DNA of 64,000 nucleotides from Cryptomeria japonica (taxonomy: Eukaryota > Streptophyta > Pinopsida > Cupressales > Cupressaceae): positions 127,968,640-128,032,639 of the forward strand of contig NC_081410.1 in NCBI RefSeq assembly GCF_030272615.1, in the 5' to 3' direction. The notes under the pieces were generated by a model. That model saw nothing but the letters and a program-made list of their open reading frames with translations, searched no databases and was not told where the DNA came from. Position numbers and translations under genes: made by a program. This document shows, in pieces, positions 11,434 to 23,889 of this stretch; the stretch's first letter is position 1, and each line of letters opens with the position of its first letter.

Positions 11434-12320
11434 TGTTGAATACTTGGTCAATTGAGAGGGGGGATGAATCAGTTGACACCTTAAATCATTTCTTCAATGA
11501 TTTCACACATTCGGAATAACCAACAAAATTAATTAAAGCAAATAAAACATGAAAAACACATACACACAACACATCACACACTGAAAACCAGATATGAGGG
11601 CTCACTACCTAGGAAAAGGCTCACCATCAAAGAAAGAAAAAAAGAAAGAAAGAAAGTTAATCCACCACTATAACACACACTGCAAAATCAGAACTATTTT
11701 CAGTGCCTCAACACCAACACACTTCACACATCATCAATAATCAAATCCTTCCTTTTCAATCTCGCATATCTTCAATAGCAATGCCACACTTTTTCCATAC
11801 TACGCAATCAAATCACCCTCGTATATATACTATCTTCTAGAAAGCATAATCTTCTAAGTCAACCAAGATAGAGATCTAAAATAGGTCAACACTAAACATT
11901 CCAGCGGTGGGAAGGAATGAGAAGTAGACCATACCACAACACACATCATTGGTTAGATCAACATGTTACATCCATTACAAATGCCAAACCCAAATCATGA
12001 CTCACACGCTACACTAATGCCACTACTCATCCTTGAATTTTGGATTTAATCTGAACCCAAAAACCATTGCCCAATACAAAAGAATTGAACCCAAGATATA
12101 CATGAATACAATCAATCAACACTATATCCAATAAACAGAGATATCTAGATCACCATCAACTCAACTAATCCATACATAAACACATCTTCTGGAGCACCAA
12201 AGGTTCTGAGGACACATCTTCCAGATTACCAACACCAAGATCAAATGTTGACACCAATGATAATCATTATGTTGACATTAATGAAAACCAATCGTATTCA
12301 TAAACAACACACTTGCAACA
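11434..12320 (-). repeat. 3' LTR of element C
   Basis: 887 bp, TGTTGAATACTT...CTTGCAACA as read on the plus strand. It is homologous to 16649-17111 joined to 31903-32444. The partner is about 118 bp longer, mainly from extra sequence around 16829-16905. It contains an (AAAG)n run at 11629-11656. Confidence 0.85.
11629..11656. repeat. (AAAG)n microsatellite
   Basis: About seven AAAG units with one interruption, inside the 3' LTR of element C. The other LTR of C has only two or three units here, so the run grew after insertion. Confidence 0.8.
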
Positions 12321-12335
12321 ATATTCCCCTTTCTC
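12321..12335 (-). other. Polypurine tract of element C
   Basis: On the minus strand GAGAAAGGGGAATAT lies directly before the 3' LTR, where plus-strand DNA synthesis is primed. A second purine run, AAAGGGGGAGAG, lies about 85 bases upstream (12419-12430) and matches the classic Copia tract better, so the exact start of the LTR on this side rests on the TGTTG/CAACA ends. Confidence 0.6.
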
Positions 12336-12604
12336 ATTGATTGCAACATCTATCAACAACAAACACAAAACTTTATTTGCACAACTCTACATCAGATCAT
12401 CAATCAGCATCTCTAAATCTCTCCCCCTTTGACATCAAGGACAAAGGCGAGCATAACTCCCCCCATGAAACTCAACCCTGCTCCCCCTAAGAGGAAGCAC
12501 CCAGGCATCTGTCCAAATAATGATATACAAGGAGTTCACTAGACCAATGCACATCTAAATGTACATCAATTCAAACTAGGAAGGGGTAATACCCCTAACT
12601 TATT

Positions 12605-13086
12605 TCAAAGATACTCAAAAGTATCTTTACATAATCCCTCCATGAAGATGTTTGCAATCTGGTCTTTTGTAGGTACATATTCAAGCTTTACTGCATTATC
12701 CAACACCTTTTCCCTCAAGAAGTGATACCGAATGGATATATGCTTTGTTATGGAATGTTGTACCAAATTCTTAGAAATGTTTATTGCACTAGTGTTGTCA
12801 CACATAATAGAGATGGGTTCATTAAATATTACACCAATATCCTTCAAAGTCTACTTCATCCATAGAATATGTGTGCAACATATGAAGATGTTGCAATACA
12901 TTATGCTTCAGTTGTAGATAAAGAGACAAAATCATGCTTCTTACTTGATCAAGCAACTAACTAGGAGCCAAGAAAGAATGCTCCACCACTTGTACTTTCC
13001 CTATCATCAACACTTCCTCCCCAATCTACATCAGTATAAGTTGTCAAAGTGAAGTCTCAATTTTTGGGATACCATAAGCCAAACTC
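12605..13086 (-). pseudogene. Element C RNase H domain
   Basis: The last domain of the Copia polyprotein, which removes RNA from the RNA-DNA hybrid. The C-terminal 80 codons are open (12847-12605) and contain CDNTSAINISKN and TKHISIRYHFLREKV, followed by LEYVPTKDQIANIF, all typical of Copia RNase H. Upstream part 13086-12848 is readable but broken by stops: YTDVDWGGS, STTEA. It directly follows the RT domain ending RIFRYLKGT. Confidence 0.85.
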
Positions 13087-14300
13087 TTATGTTCCTTTTA
13101 AATATCTGAAAATTCTTTTTACTACCAAAACATGTGATTCCTTCGATTCTTGTTGAAATCTAGCCACCAAACAAACTGCATACATGATATTCGGTCTAGT
13201 AGCAGTCAAATATAATAGTCCCCCAATCATTGATTTGTACTGACTTGCATTTGCTTTAGGGGACTTATCATCTTTTGTCAACTTGCATCCAGTGGTCATA
13301 GGTGTATACACCGGTTTGAAATTCTCCAACCCTAACTTCTTCAGCAATTCCTTAATGTATTTAGACTGAGAAATGAAAATTCCTTTTTCGTTTTGATTTA
13401 CTTGCAAACCAAGAAATAAATTTAACTCACATATCATGGACATCTCAAATTCTTTATGTATTTCATTAGCAAATTTTCTACACATGCCTTCATTTCCTCC
13501 AAATAGTATGTCATCAACATAAATGACAACAATTAAAATTTTACCTGGGTCAATTTTCAAGTATAAAATACTATCATCTGAACCCTTCTAAAAACCTTGA
13601 TCAATAAAATACTTATCTAGCATTCCATACCAATCTCTAGGAGCTTGTTTCAATCCATACAAGACCTTCAATCTACAAACAATATTCAAATCATCTTTCA
13701 ACTTAAATCCTTCTAGTTGTTCAATGTAAAATTATTCTTTAAGCTCTCCATTCAGAAATGTTGATTTCACATCCATCTGATAGACCTTGAAATCCTTAAA
13801 AGTTGCAAAAGCAAGAAACATCATGATTGCCTCCATCTAAGCAACTAGGGCATATGTCTCCTCAGGGTCAATGCCTTCAACATGAGTGTAACCTTTTCAA
13901 ACCAACCTCTCTTTATTTCTCACAACTTTTTCATCTTCATCAAACTTGTTTCGGAATACCCATTTTGTTCCAATCACATTCTTATCCCTCAGTCTATGAA
14001 ATAATTTCCATGTCTGATTCTTCTTCAAATCTAATCCATTTCTTCTCTCATTTATTTTATCCAATTCTAATCATCGCATGCTTCTTCTATTGTTTCCAGT
14101 TCAATCTCTCATAGTAAACATAACAAAAAAATTTCTTGAGTTGTTTTGCTTCTTGTGATGATTCCTTTGTTCTTATCTCCAATAATTTGATTTGCTAAAT
14201 GATTCTTCTAAACATATCTTGGGGTTTTAGATGTAGATGTTAGAGCTTCCTAAGCTTCCTTTTCTCCTTCTTCTTTTATTTTCTCTTCCCTTTTTCTATC
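13087..14300 (-). pseudogene. Element C reverse transcriptase
   Basis: The C-terminal 157 codons are open (13560-13087) and carry the catalytic motif as IYVDDILFGGN, then LGLQVNQNEKGIFISQSKYI and a segment ending GGLLYLTATRPNIMYAV, all characteristic of Copia RT. The N-terminal part (13561 to about 14000) is readable in mixed frames, with stops. RT copies the element RNA into DNA. Frameshifts and stops make it inactive. The stretch 14100-14340 is the variable linker between integrase and RT. Confidence 0.85.
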
Positions 14301-14342
14301 ATCCGGTTCATCAGACTCATAGCCTGCCACTTTATCAAACTC

Positions 14343-15393
14343 TTAAGAAGTATCTTCATCAACCTTCACATGTGCACTTTCAACAATCGTGTTCATCCTT
14401 TTATTGAAACATTGGTATGCCTTGCTCCTTGTAGAATATCCTAGGAATATGCCTTCATCCGCTCTGCTACCAAACTTTCCAAGATTATCTTCATCTCTTT
14501 GGATATAGCACTTGCTTTCAAATACCTTGAAATATTTCACTGTCAGAGTTATACCATGGCATAGTTCATATGATGTCTTTCCATGTCTTTTTTGGTATAA
14601 AATTATGTTAAGATTGTAGACTGCAATATGAATTCCTTCTAGACTGCAATATGAATTCCTTCTCTCTAGTAGACTTTTGGAAGTGCTCCTTTTATCATTG
14701 TTCTAGCTGCCTCTTGTATAGTTCGGTTCATCCTTTACTACACCATTCGGTTGAGGGGTCCTAGGGGCAGACAACTATCTTCTAATACCATGATTCTCAC
14801 AAAAGTTGCTAAACTCATTAGAAGTAAATTCTCCTCCTTTGTCAGACCTCAAACACTTAATCCTTTTGCCAACTTAATTTTCTACTTTAGCCTTGAATAT
14901 CTTGAATTTTTCTAATGCTTTTGACTTCTCTCTTAGAAATGCAAGCCATGATATTCTAGAATAATCATCAATCAATCAACATGAAATACTTCTCAACTTG
15001 TATACTCCTTGTTCTCGTAGGACCACATAGGTATGTGTGCACTAAATCCAACAATTTAGTGGACGAATGCTCCTTTTCTCTATAATTTTCATTCATTTGC
15101 TTTCCAACTTGACATTCTCTACAAATGTTGTTGTCTGGTTTTGCCAGCCTAGGTAAATCTCTCACTGCACTTGATGAGCTAATCTTCACCAAGTTTTCAA
15201 AATTGATATGACACATCCTCTGATGCCAGATCCATCTATCATTGATCTGAGATAACAAACAATGCTTTGTAGCTCCTTCTAGAAGATACATGTTTCCACT
15301 AGTCCTTTTCCCTGTTGTAATAACAATTTTGAATCCCTTTTGGATCTCACAATTATCATCCTGAAAAACAACATTATAACCATTTTCACACAT
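14343..15393 (-). pseudogene. Element C GAG-pre-integrase and integrase
   Basis: The first part (15393-14968, 141 open codons) has the pre-integrase zinc-binding pattern in WIWHQRMCHINFENL...CRECQVGKQ, followed by the start of the integrase core, LDLVHTYLCGPTRTRS. The middle (14967-14541) is degraded and holds a local duplication near 14619-14660 (gactgcaatatgaattcctt repeated). The end (14540-14343) carries the conserved Copia integrase tail, with SRADEGIFLGYSTRSKAYQC. Integrase inserts the cDNA into the chromosome. Several frameshifts disable it. Confidence 0.85.
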
Positions 15394-15819
15394 CTATCCA
15401 ACAATCAAAAGATTATGATGCAAACCCTTCACATAGTAAACATTGTCAGTATTATGCTTTCCATCAAAATAAATAGATCCAAATCGCACAATCTGTGATG
15501 TTTGATCATCTCTGAAACTAACAGAACCTCCATCATACTTTTCAAGTTTTACAAAATTACTTTTATCACCAGTCATATGATTTGAACATCCACTATCAAT
15601 TAGCCATTCATTTCTATCTCTTCTAACATGTAAAGCAGTAACAACATTCTTAGGAATATCAATTTTAGGTACATCTCTTTCTACCAAAAATAAACAATCA
15701 CCATCTTCATAATCTGATTCATCATCTGAAATACCAACATCATCTTTGACATAATAGGCTATCTTATTAAACTTCCCTTTAGCATCTCTAGACTTTTGTG
15801 TTGAACCTTTTCCAGACAC
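15394..15819 (-). pseudogene. Element C aspartic protease
   Basis: 141 open codons. The active-site loop reads WLIDSGCSNHMTGD (DSG triad), as in Copia proteases that cut the polyprotein. It then runs through VYYVKGLHHNLLIVG, the usual protease end. A stop separates it from the pre-integrase frame, and a frameshift separates it from the zinc knuckle of gag. A low-complexity acidic stretch (DDVGISDDESDYEDGD) precedes the active site. Confidence 0.85.
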
Positions 15820-15829
15820 CTAGTAGCAA

Positions 15830-16580
15830 AATGACCAAGCTTTCCACATCTAAAGCATTTAAGAGGTAACATACCTTTATATTTTTCGGTGCCTTTCTTT
15901 AGTTTCCTTTCAAAGTTTGCTTCCATCTCATCTAAACTTTCACCTTCTGGATCTTCCTCAAAGGCTTTGAAGGCAGACTTAGATTTAGCTTTGTCTTTTC
16001 CAAAATCCTTATCTCAAATTAGATAATGTACCATACAAATTTTCTCTAGTAAACTTCTTCAGATCATAAATTTCTTCAATAGCAAAGATCTTGTCACTGT
16101 AGCTTTTCAGTAGGGATATCAGAATCTTCTCAATTATGTCTTCATCTGTCAAAGTGTCGTCAAGTTCTCTAATTTCATTTACTACACTGTCAACCTTCTG
16201 AAAGTAGTTTTTTATGTCTTCTCCTTCTTCCATCTTCAAATTCTCATATTTGCACTTAGTTGTTAGCTTCTTTGATAATTTAACTGTCATTTCCTTCATA
16301 GATATCTTTCAACTTTTCTCAAACCTCATAAGCGGTATTCAATAAAATAACCTTTGTCAATTCAGTCTTTGATAAAGCACTAAAGATAGCATACCTTGCC
16401 TTTTCATTATCTTCATAATCTTGAATCTCAATCAGAGTGATAAGACCATTTGTCGATTGAACATACTTAGTTCCCACTACTTTCCAAGTGTTCTAGCCTA
16501 ACGAGATTAGGTAACCTCTCATCTTCACTTTTCAAAAACTATAGTCAGATCCTTCAAAGATAGCAATAGTCAATTTATGT
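15830..16580 (-). pseudogene. Element C gag
   Basis: From about 16580 down, the N-terminal Copia gag region (FEGSDYSF..KVKMRGYL, W-x-VVGTKYVQ) is readable with stops. A 96-codon open part follows (16299-16009) that matches the UBN2 gag domain, with TTKCKYENLKMEEGEDIKNY and FAIEEIYDLK. A zinc knuckle CFRCGKLGHFATRC-type motif lies near 15860-15830. The start lies a short way downstream of the PBS. This is the particle protein of element C, disrupted by at least two stops and one frameshift. Confidence 0.8.
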
Positions 16581-16634
16581 GACACTAGATCAGGATCTAC
16601 CTCAAGCGGTTAATCTCTTCTCCAAGGAACCAAA

Positions 16635-16646
16635 GCTCTGATACCA
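16635..16646 (-). other. Primer binding site of element C
   Basis: On the minus strand TGGTATCAGAGC is a perfect initiator-Met-tRNA primer site, two bases after the 5' LTR end (...CAACA). It fixes both orientation and LTR boundary. Confidence 0.9.
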
Positions 16647-16648
16647 AT

Positions 16649-17111
16649 TGTTGAATATTTGGGCAACTAAGAGGGGGGCCGAATTAGTTGACAATTTAAA
16701 TAATTTTTTCCATGCTTTCACACATCCAGAATAACCAACAAAATTAATTAAAGTAGATATAACATGAAAAACACATACACACAACACATCACACAATGAT
16801 CACCATATATGATGGGAAAAACCACGAAGAATGTTAGTTCTCTATATAAGACACTGGTTAAGGTGATTTTTACAAAGGGTGGCTCATTGCCAGAATGCTC
16901 ACTACAAGAGGGCTCACTGCCCAGAAAAAGGCTCATTGTCGAAGAAAGAAAGGTAATCCACCACTGTAACACACGCTGCAAAACCGGAGCTACTTATGGT
17001 GCCTCAACACCAACACACTTCGCACATCATCAATAATTAAATCCGTCATTTTCAATCTTGTATGTGTTCAATAAAAATGCCACACTTTTTCCATACTAAC
17101 ATAGTCAGATT
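16649..17111 (-). repeat. 5' LTR of element C, right-hand boundary part
   Basis: Starts TGTTGAATATTTGG (plus-strand sense) next to the PBS and is cut at 17111 by the insertion of element D. The LTR continues at 31903. Compared with the other LTR it has extra sequence around 16829-16905. Confidence 0.85.
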
Positions 17112-18034
17112 TGTTGGCATTTGACACTCATACGGGTTATAGGTGTTGTCATTGATGGCAACACACTTCATGGGAGATCTATAAATCAAGGTAACTGATA
17201 TTCAGTTCACCGGCATTCAAGGAACCAATAGGCATGTAACCGACAAACTTGGAACTGATATTCTAAGGCTGACATAGGAGATTGATTCGACAAGCGTGGA
17301 AGTGGCAACGATCATATAGTTTTGTGTTTATATTTTGTTTGGGCCGACATGTGTCTTATAATTTGTAATATGATTGTAAGTTGACATAAGGCATTTGTGT
17401 TTATTCATGTAAATGGGTATTTAAGTCAGTCTGGATTACGTTACTTTGTGGATATGACAAATAAGAGATGTGATAGGTTATTTGATGGTATGCGAGCAAG
17501 ATCTTGATTGATAGAATGTGAATGTAAAGATGCGTAATCGGTCTTGAATATTTGTCTAGAGGTTTGGGAAGCGATCTAAGTTACCGATAAGGGAGGTTAC
17601 AGTTTAACTAGTACACACAGTGCTTAAACTAGAACTCATCCAGCATAGCAAATGCACATTCTAAGTTCAGTCTTTGTTTGTAATCTAGTAGTTTGGATCT
17701 GTAGTCAATGAGGCTCCTTTTGTGATGAGCAGTGTGTTCTAGGCATTGTGCCTTCCTGCATGTGCAAACCCCTCTTATAATATTTATTCAATTGGAGAGT
17801 AGATAGATATTGTGGGTCTCCAATCCCACTATGGTTTTTCCTCTTTGAGGTTTTCCACATATAAATTTTTATGTTATAGTGTTGATTCATGTGTTTGCAT
17901 TAATATTACTTGTTGTTGCTTTATTTTATGCATATCAGTTAATAAGTGGATTTGTTAATAAGGTTAAAAATATTTTATCTGGCAGAACATTGATTCACCC
18001 CCACCCCCCTTCTCAGTGTTCTTGGATTCCAACA
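17112..18034 (+). repeat. 5' LTR of element D
   Basis: 923 bp, from TGTTGGCATTTGACACTC to GGATTCCAACA. It matches 31012-31902 throughout, for example ggttataggtgttgtcattg. It contains a C-rich run (ccccacccccc) near its end, which differs in length in the other copy. Confidence 0.9.
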
Positions 18035-18035
18035 A

Positions 18036-18049
18036 TTAGTATCAGATCT
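18036..18049 (+). other. Primer binding site of element D
   Basis: ttagtatcagatct directly after the LTR resembles TTGGTATCAGAGC (initiator Met tRNA) with a few changes. Supports plus orientation. Confidence 0.65.
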
Positions 18050-18422
18050 TGGTGCCTCGGAATAAGTCTAATAGCTTGAGGAAGATCATGTATCCGGAAT
18101 CCATGCAGATGAGTCTACAGAAGGAACTTGAAGTAGCACTTGAAGACTATGATGTTGAAAGGTTGAAGAGCTTGAAGCTGCAAGATGAGTTGAATTCTGC
18201 AAAGGAATTCATCCTTACCCTGCAAGAGAGGTTATCATCTTCTTAGGCTAAAAGGTAGGAACTTTTACAAAATCCGGATGATGAAGACAAGAATGCCCTT
18301 AAGGAATTATGTCAGCAATTGAGTCAAAAGAATAATGTCATAAAGAATGAAATGCAAGCCATGAGCATGAGAATGTCTAAGGAGATTGAAGACCGGAAGA
18401 AGAATGAAGAAAATCTTGCTAT
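18049..18422 (+). pseudogene. Element D gag, N-terminal coiled-coil part
   Basis: The readable frame begins just after the PBS and has one stop at 18244. The protein is rich in Glu, Lys, Leu and Gln with heptad-like spacing (LQKELEVALEDYDVERLKSL, KLQDELNSAKEFILTLQERL), so a coiled coil is likely. After the stop it continues with NALKELCQQLSQKNNVIKNE and KEIEDRKKNEENLAI, then breaks at 18422, where element E was inserted. The frame resumes at 26265. No typical Copia gag fold is seen in this first part; the coil may drive assembly. Confidence 0.6.
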
Positions 18423-19638
18423 TGTAATGGTGGGAAAATGGTGAATGATAGATCAAGAAGGAAACTACCCTTTTCCTCAAAGAGAGATGAGAGTTTTGCT
18501 ATTGATTACCATTCAAGCACTTTTCACCATGTTACATTAGGAAGAGGAAAGGATAATTCACTAGATTCAATCTCTCCACATGAAGATGGTAGATTGAATT
18601 CTGAATGAATTGGGAATGCGAAGTTGATCCCCTCTTCCTTGTTTGAAATAGAAAGGAATTGATTGAATTATGTAGTGCAAAAGTGACATAGAATTGATTA
18701 TAACTTGAGATCGGAATATGCGATGAATTTGTACGCTTGGATCTGATAGTAAAATTCTGAGACGAAGTTGCCCTGCAAATTTGAGGAAAGTTGTCTGGAC
18801 CGTGGTGGGAATGTACACGGTCCTCCGAAAAATCCACAAAACAAAAAGGGTTTTTCCACCTTTGCAAATGAAGCCCGGATCCGAAATTATAGCTGCACAC
18901 CTACAACCTACACACAAAAAAGAGAGGAAGATGGGTTGGGATTGGGGGTTTTCCTTTAGGTCAAACCCCAATTTTGGAATTAACCAAGTAATGAAAGAAA
19001 GTACTTGCAAGTAGATGTAAATGAAAGACTGAATTATAAATCACCTCAAGGGAGGTTGTAGTGGCAATGTTGATAGAAGTACTTGTGTGGAATTGAATGT
19101 TGAAATCAATCTCCTCTTCAATGGTTGAAACCTTGACTTGAATGAAACACCTAGACTTGAAGGGAGACTTTAGAATTCTCAATGCTAGAAAAGAATGCTT
19201 GAAATCTTGAATGCTTTTGAATGCTTGATCGCTTGTGAATTTCCAACTAATCCATCTTATTCCCCTTATACAAATAAGAGGATGAATGCCCCTTAAATAC
19301 ATGTTAGTGGATTTGAATTTCGTCACGGGCTGACATCGGGGGAGTTTCCCGCCTGATGCACAACCAACAATGCAACCCTAGGAAGGGTCCTGCCCCAAAA
19401 TAGAGCAGGGGCAGGGGTGCCATGCCCCTATTCAAGAGGGGATAGTGGCGCCATGCCATTTTCCTACCCCTTTATCTTGGGCAGAGTGCAGACGGGATGA
19501 TGCAAAGGCCAAGGAAGAAGTTGTTTCCGCAAGCTGAGCAATCTCCACTCTCCGATCAGGCTAGAGGATTCGAATTTGCATACGTGAGGACCCTAATGTA
19601 GTCGAAAATTGCTAGGGTCTTAATTTTATGACACTACA
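18423..19638 (-). repeat. 3' LTR of element E
   Basis: 1216 bp. Closely similar to 25026-26264; the first 100 bases differ at only a few positions. A GC-rich internal section (about 19330-19470) contains short tandem motifs and differs in copy number from the other LTR. The ORFs of 122-147 codons inside it have matching frames in the other LTR but resemble no protein; I treat them as chance. Confidence 0.9.
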
Positions 19639-19656
19639 TTTAGCCCCCACTTTAGT
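19639..19656 (-). other. Polypurine tract of element E
   Basis: On the minus strand AAAGTGGGGGCTAAA lies directly before the 3' LTR (TGTAGTG...). This sets the minus orientation of E independently of its ORFs. Confidence 0.8.
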
Positions 19657-20547
19657 GTGAGTATAAGTGTATGCCAATACTGTCGATAAAGTACAAGGAA
19701 ACAAGATTGAAAGACTTTTACCAGGTCAAGGAGCCAAGATATGCCAAGCGCCCAGTGGACTTAGGATCTTACGACTTCAATTGACAAAGTAAAAGGGAAG
19801 ATCGAGAAGGGGAGAATCATGACTACAAGTAGCAAAGTTTCCTTCACTATGAGTCATGAGAGAAAGGATACCAAAGATTACAAATCAAAACAAATTTCAC
19901 TATGTAATTCTAAGTATCACAAATAGGAAAGTATGAGTAGAGTGTATGCCCCCACGTTAAAGCGATCGCACGTGCCTTATCGGGAGTGATTTATTTAAGG
20001 TATAATACACCCGAGAGAGAGAGAGATAAGAAAGGGAGCACGTTATTGCAAGGATTTATCCCCCAATCGAGGAAAAACCCCAAGGATAATGAACACAAAA
20101 CATGAGGCAGTGTCGCTTTCCTCGGGGTCAGTATGATGTATGATAACTCGTGTATATAATGTATGTATATGCATATAATAATCTACATTCCCCAAAGAAT
20201 GACACTACCTTAGAAGAAAGGGAAGAGAGGATGTCTTTTGAGTTAACATGAAAGAGACCAATAAAATATCTCAATGCTTTGCATCATCCCCAAGTAGACA
20301 TTAAGGGAATAATAAAAGAACAAGGATACATAGAGAAGAATGGTCACAAAAGAGAAAGACAGGGGAGGGAGAAAGATCTGCAGTGCTAATATTACTAATC
20401 TAGCACGACATTATCCTCTCGATCTTGCTGATCACTATTTCGGAAAGGCAAGCAACATGCCAGAGGAGTGATATCGAGCACAACAGATGGAGCTATCACA
20501 AGATCCAAACAAGGACTATGCTCATGTTGTAAGTCACTTTGTTTGAT
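19657..20547. other. Element E non-coding region before the PPT
   Basis: No RT, RNase H or integrase motif in any frame. Contains a (GA)n run near 20013-20025. This is where pol would lie in an autonomous relative. Confidence 0.7.
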
Positions 20548-23500
20548 TCAAGGAGCTAGGATTAGGGTTTGTGAAAACTCAGTTGATAAATGCTTGTCCA
20601 CATCAACATACTCATACTCACTATCAGAAGAATTAAGAGTTGTATTACCATTATGAATAACATTTTCACCCATTTCTTCATCAAAGTTTAGAGAAAGAGG
20701 AGCAAGAACCCGAATAGGAGTAAAACCACAACATGTGTTATGCAACTTATGATTTGGAGACGTAGGTTGAACATCTTGCTTACGAGAAAAGGGAATCATG
20801 TCAACTGTCGAAGTTTGAAGAGATTGAATATTTTGAGGGATAACTTCATGAGCTTGAACATGGCGTCTTCGTTGGCATTCTCTCGCACAACGATTCTGTC
20901 GAGTCTTAGTGGAAGGTTGAGAAGAAGGAGGAACAATTGAAAAAGTAGGAATGTTTCTATCCTTGATATTTGAAGGTTTAGGTTGAGGTCTTTTTGGTTC
21001 AACAATAGGAGAAGCAAGCCTATTCTCTCGATAAGAGGAAGGAGGTGGAACTGCACCATAGAAAGGAGGAATATTAGGTGTAGGAAGGAGACCAGGTCCA
21101 TCATGAGGAGGAGGTATAGGTATAACTTTAGGAAGAATATTGTTGCTCTCCTTAAGAGAAGGTAAAGTCACATCCATAGGAGTAGGTGGACAATCTTCCT
21201 TAGGAGAGAGATTAGTTCTATCCGAGAGGGGAAGAACCTTATCTTGAAGAATAATAGGAATGTCAAGTGCTGGTGATCTAGGTTTACTTAAGGATAAAAT
21301 CATATATTTCTTCCGTTTTTGATAAGATTGAAAAAGATCATCGCTCCTTGGTGGAAGAGATTGAAATTGTTTAGGCCAAAAGAGATCAATAGGAACACCG
21401 GGGATGTTTTCGGATGGACAAAATAAGCTATGGTTCATGGTTATGATTTCTCCATTGTGAAGAAATTTAAGACACTTGTGGATTGGATAAGCAATCACCT
21501 TCTTGGAAGATAGCCAAGGATAGCCCAACTTCAAACGGAATTTATCAGAAGAAGGTATGACAACAAAGTCAACATCCATGGATTTAGTATGAACTTAAAT
21601 AGGAAGGATGACAGAACCAATGGTAGGACAAGAAAATCCATCAAATAACTTCACAACCACATTAGAAGCATCATAGATTGCTTTATGCAATCGTAAAGTG
21701 AAAAGATACTCTTCAGTTATGACATTAACCATGCAAGAGGGATCAATCAGAGCACCACGACAAGGGATATCCTTAACATTTGCAACTATGTATAAAGGGC
21801 CATCAGGTGATCTATAGGTCTCACTAGGGTCAAATGTAATACAAGGATCCTTAGGCGTATCTTGTCTTTCTACCATATTAACCAAGATGGAGCCATAGAG
21901 GTGAATTCTTCAGAAGAGATGGAATTAGGCACAATCTCAATAATGTTAGAGGTATGAGATGGCAAGGTATCAATGAAAATCTTAAGATTTTGATTAGGAG
22001 GAGCTACTGATTTATTCCTTTTATCATTCACACCTACCACAAATATAATATTATTATCAATAAAGTCTTGAACCTGATTTTTCAATGCAAAACATTTCTT
22101 TGTATCATGACCAGGTTGGCGATGAAATTGGATAAAGGAATTGTTATCAAAATAAGGAGATGAGAGTTTGGAATGATCAATTTGTTTTATAGGAGGAAGT
22201 TTGATAGAATTTATGTGCAACAACTGAGACATAATACTATGTAGAGATTCATTCAAAGGAGTAAATTGTCTTTCTCTTTGGAAAAATTTAGAAATAGAAG
22301 GCACACCTGTTGCAGCATTCACATGGTTTTTGTTGATTGGACCATTGAACTTGATGAATCTTTTTGTTGGTTTGAATTTCGCAAACAGTTGTTGAACACT
22401 CTCCCCTTTATCACTCGGAGCCATGGGAGTGGATTACTCCATTTGACTCGCAGCCAATTGATAATAGTGGAGTGTTGCGCACAATTGCGGAAAGGAAGTA
22501 AACTCAAACAAAAGAAGCTTTTCCCTGATATATTTTTTCAAATTAGAAATGATTTTTTTTTTAATATCATTATCAGGTACATGAAAAGAAATTTGAGCAC
22601 ACAAATACTTATATCTACCAATGAAATCAGTCACTTTTTCTTTAACACCTTGTTTACAATGCATTAAATTAGTCAAAGTGATTTTAGGACCAATGTTGTT
22701 TTGAAATTGTTGGATGAAATCATTTCTAGTTGTTGAAAAGAAGTGATGGAATAAGAAGGCAAAGAGTAATACCATTGTAAGGCCTTATATCTTAGTGTTC
22801 TTGTAAACAATTTTGCAAGCAATCTTTGATCATAAGCAAAATCAGTAGACAAGGTTTGAAATGTTTAAAAATGCGTAAGAGGATCACTTTTTCCATTATA
22901 GAGTTCTAATTGAGGGATCTCAACATGTTTAGGTGGCACAAATTTAACAATATCAAGAGAAAGTGGGCTCACAACATCAAAGGTGGGCACACTAAACTTG
23001 GATTGACTCATGGAAGCAATTTGTTGTTGTAAGGAAGACATGGTTTGGGCAAGATTGTTGATTATCATTTCGATAGAAGAATTGATGTTAGACATAGGTG
23101 ATTGAGAAGGTGGTGTGATGTTATTGAAACAAGACATGGATTGAGAATAAGGTGGTGGGACATTATGATAAGTAGGCATGGGTGATGATTGGGTAGGAAA
23201 AGGGACACTTAAAGGAGAAATAAAGTTGTTGAAGGAATTGTGCCCTTGTGTCACACTGATTGGCTGAGGAATAATAGAAACACTCATGGAAGACATAGGT
23301 AATGATGGAGGATTAAATGAAGAAGAAGGATTCCCCCATGGCCTATAGTTGTAGGAATGACATTTTGAGTTGAATTAGCCACGATGTTGGATGTAAAAGT
23401 AGGAATACTAGTCATAGGAGTAGTCAAAGGAACAGAAGAATTGACTTGTGTTGAAGGTTGTGAATAACCTATGGTTTCAGTACAACTCTTGATAGGCATG

Positions 23501-23889
23501 ATATTAGAATGAACAATATGTGCAACACCACACAATATATCAATTCCATGCTTATCACTTTAAAGCATGCACTTAAGACCTTCAATTAATGGAAGAGCTT
23601 CAGTATTAGGGTACTCTTGGGACATCCATTGTTGAAAGATGTCAAATTGATTGTCCAATGTAGAAAGTTGATCTAAAGAAACCCTAGTTAAAGCTTCTTC
23701 TTCATCATGGGATCCATCAATGGGGTGAATAGGCACGTGATTGGGATGGGAAGAATTAGCATGATCCTAATTAAAGAAGTCACCCAAATTAGGCTCCATC
23801 TCCTCGGTAATTAAACCTTGAGAAGCCTTAATTTTAATGCTTTGTCTAATGGGGATAGGATAGGTAGGACTAATAGTGGTAAAACTCAT
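20548..23889 (-). pseudogene. Element E gag-protease polyprotein
   Basis: ATG at 23889 begins MSFTTISPTYPIPIRQS. The reading runs for about 1100 codons, broken by stops and frameshifts near 23770, 23550, 23290, 22860, 22790, 22430, 21880 and 21590. Order: Ser/Pro/Thr/Gln-rich N-terminus (to 22990); Gypsy-type gag, with VEIPQLELYNGKSDPLTHF and later QQFQNNIGPKITLT; a knuckle-like FHRQPGHDTKKCFALKN; retropepsin at 21885-21480, where the active-site loop reads ALIDPSCMVNVITEEYLF (usually DPGS, so damaged), followed by KLGYPWLSSKK; then a 300-residue proline-rich tail. Gag builds the particle and protease matures it. No polymerase follows, so E depended on a helper. Confidence 0.8.

Noticed and set aside
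18532-19326. Minus-strand ORFs of 121-147 codons, with matching frames at 25246-25828
   Set aside because: They lie wholly in the two LTRs of element E; the duplication is explained by the LTR pair, not by a conserved gene.
20740-21165. Plus-strand Arg-rich ORFs
   Set aside because: They are antisense shadows of the gag-protease tail of element E.
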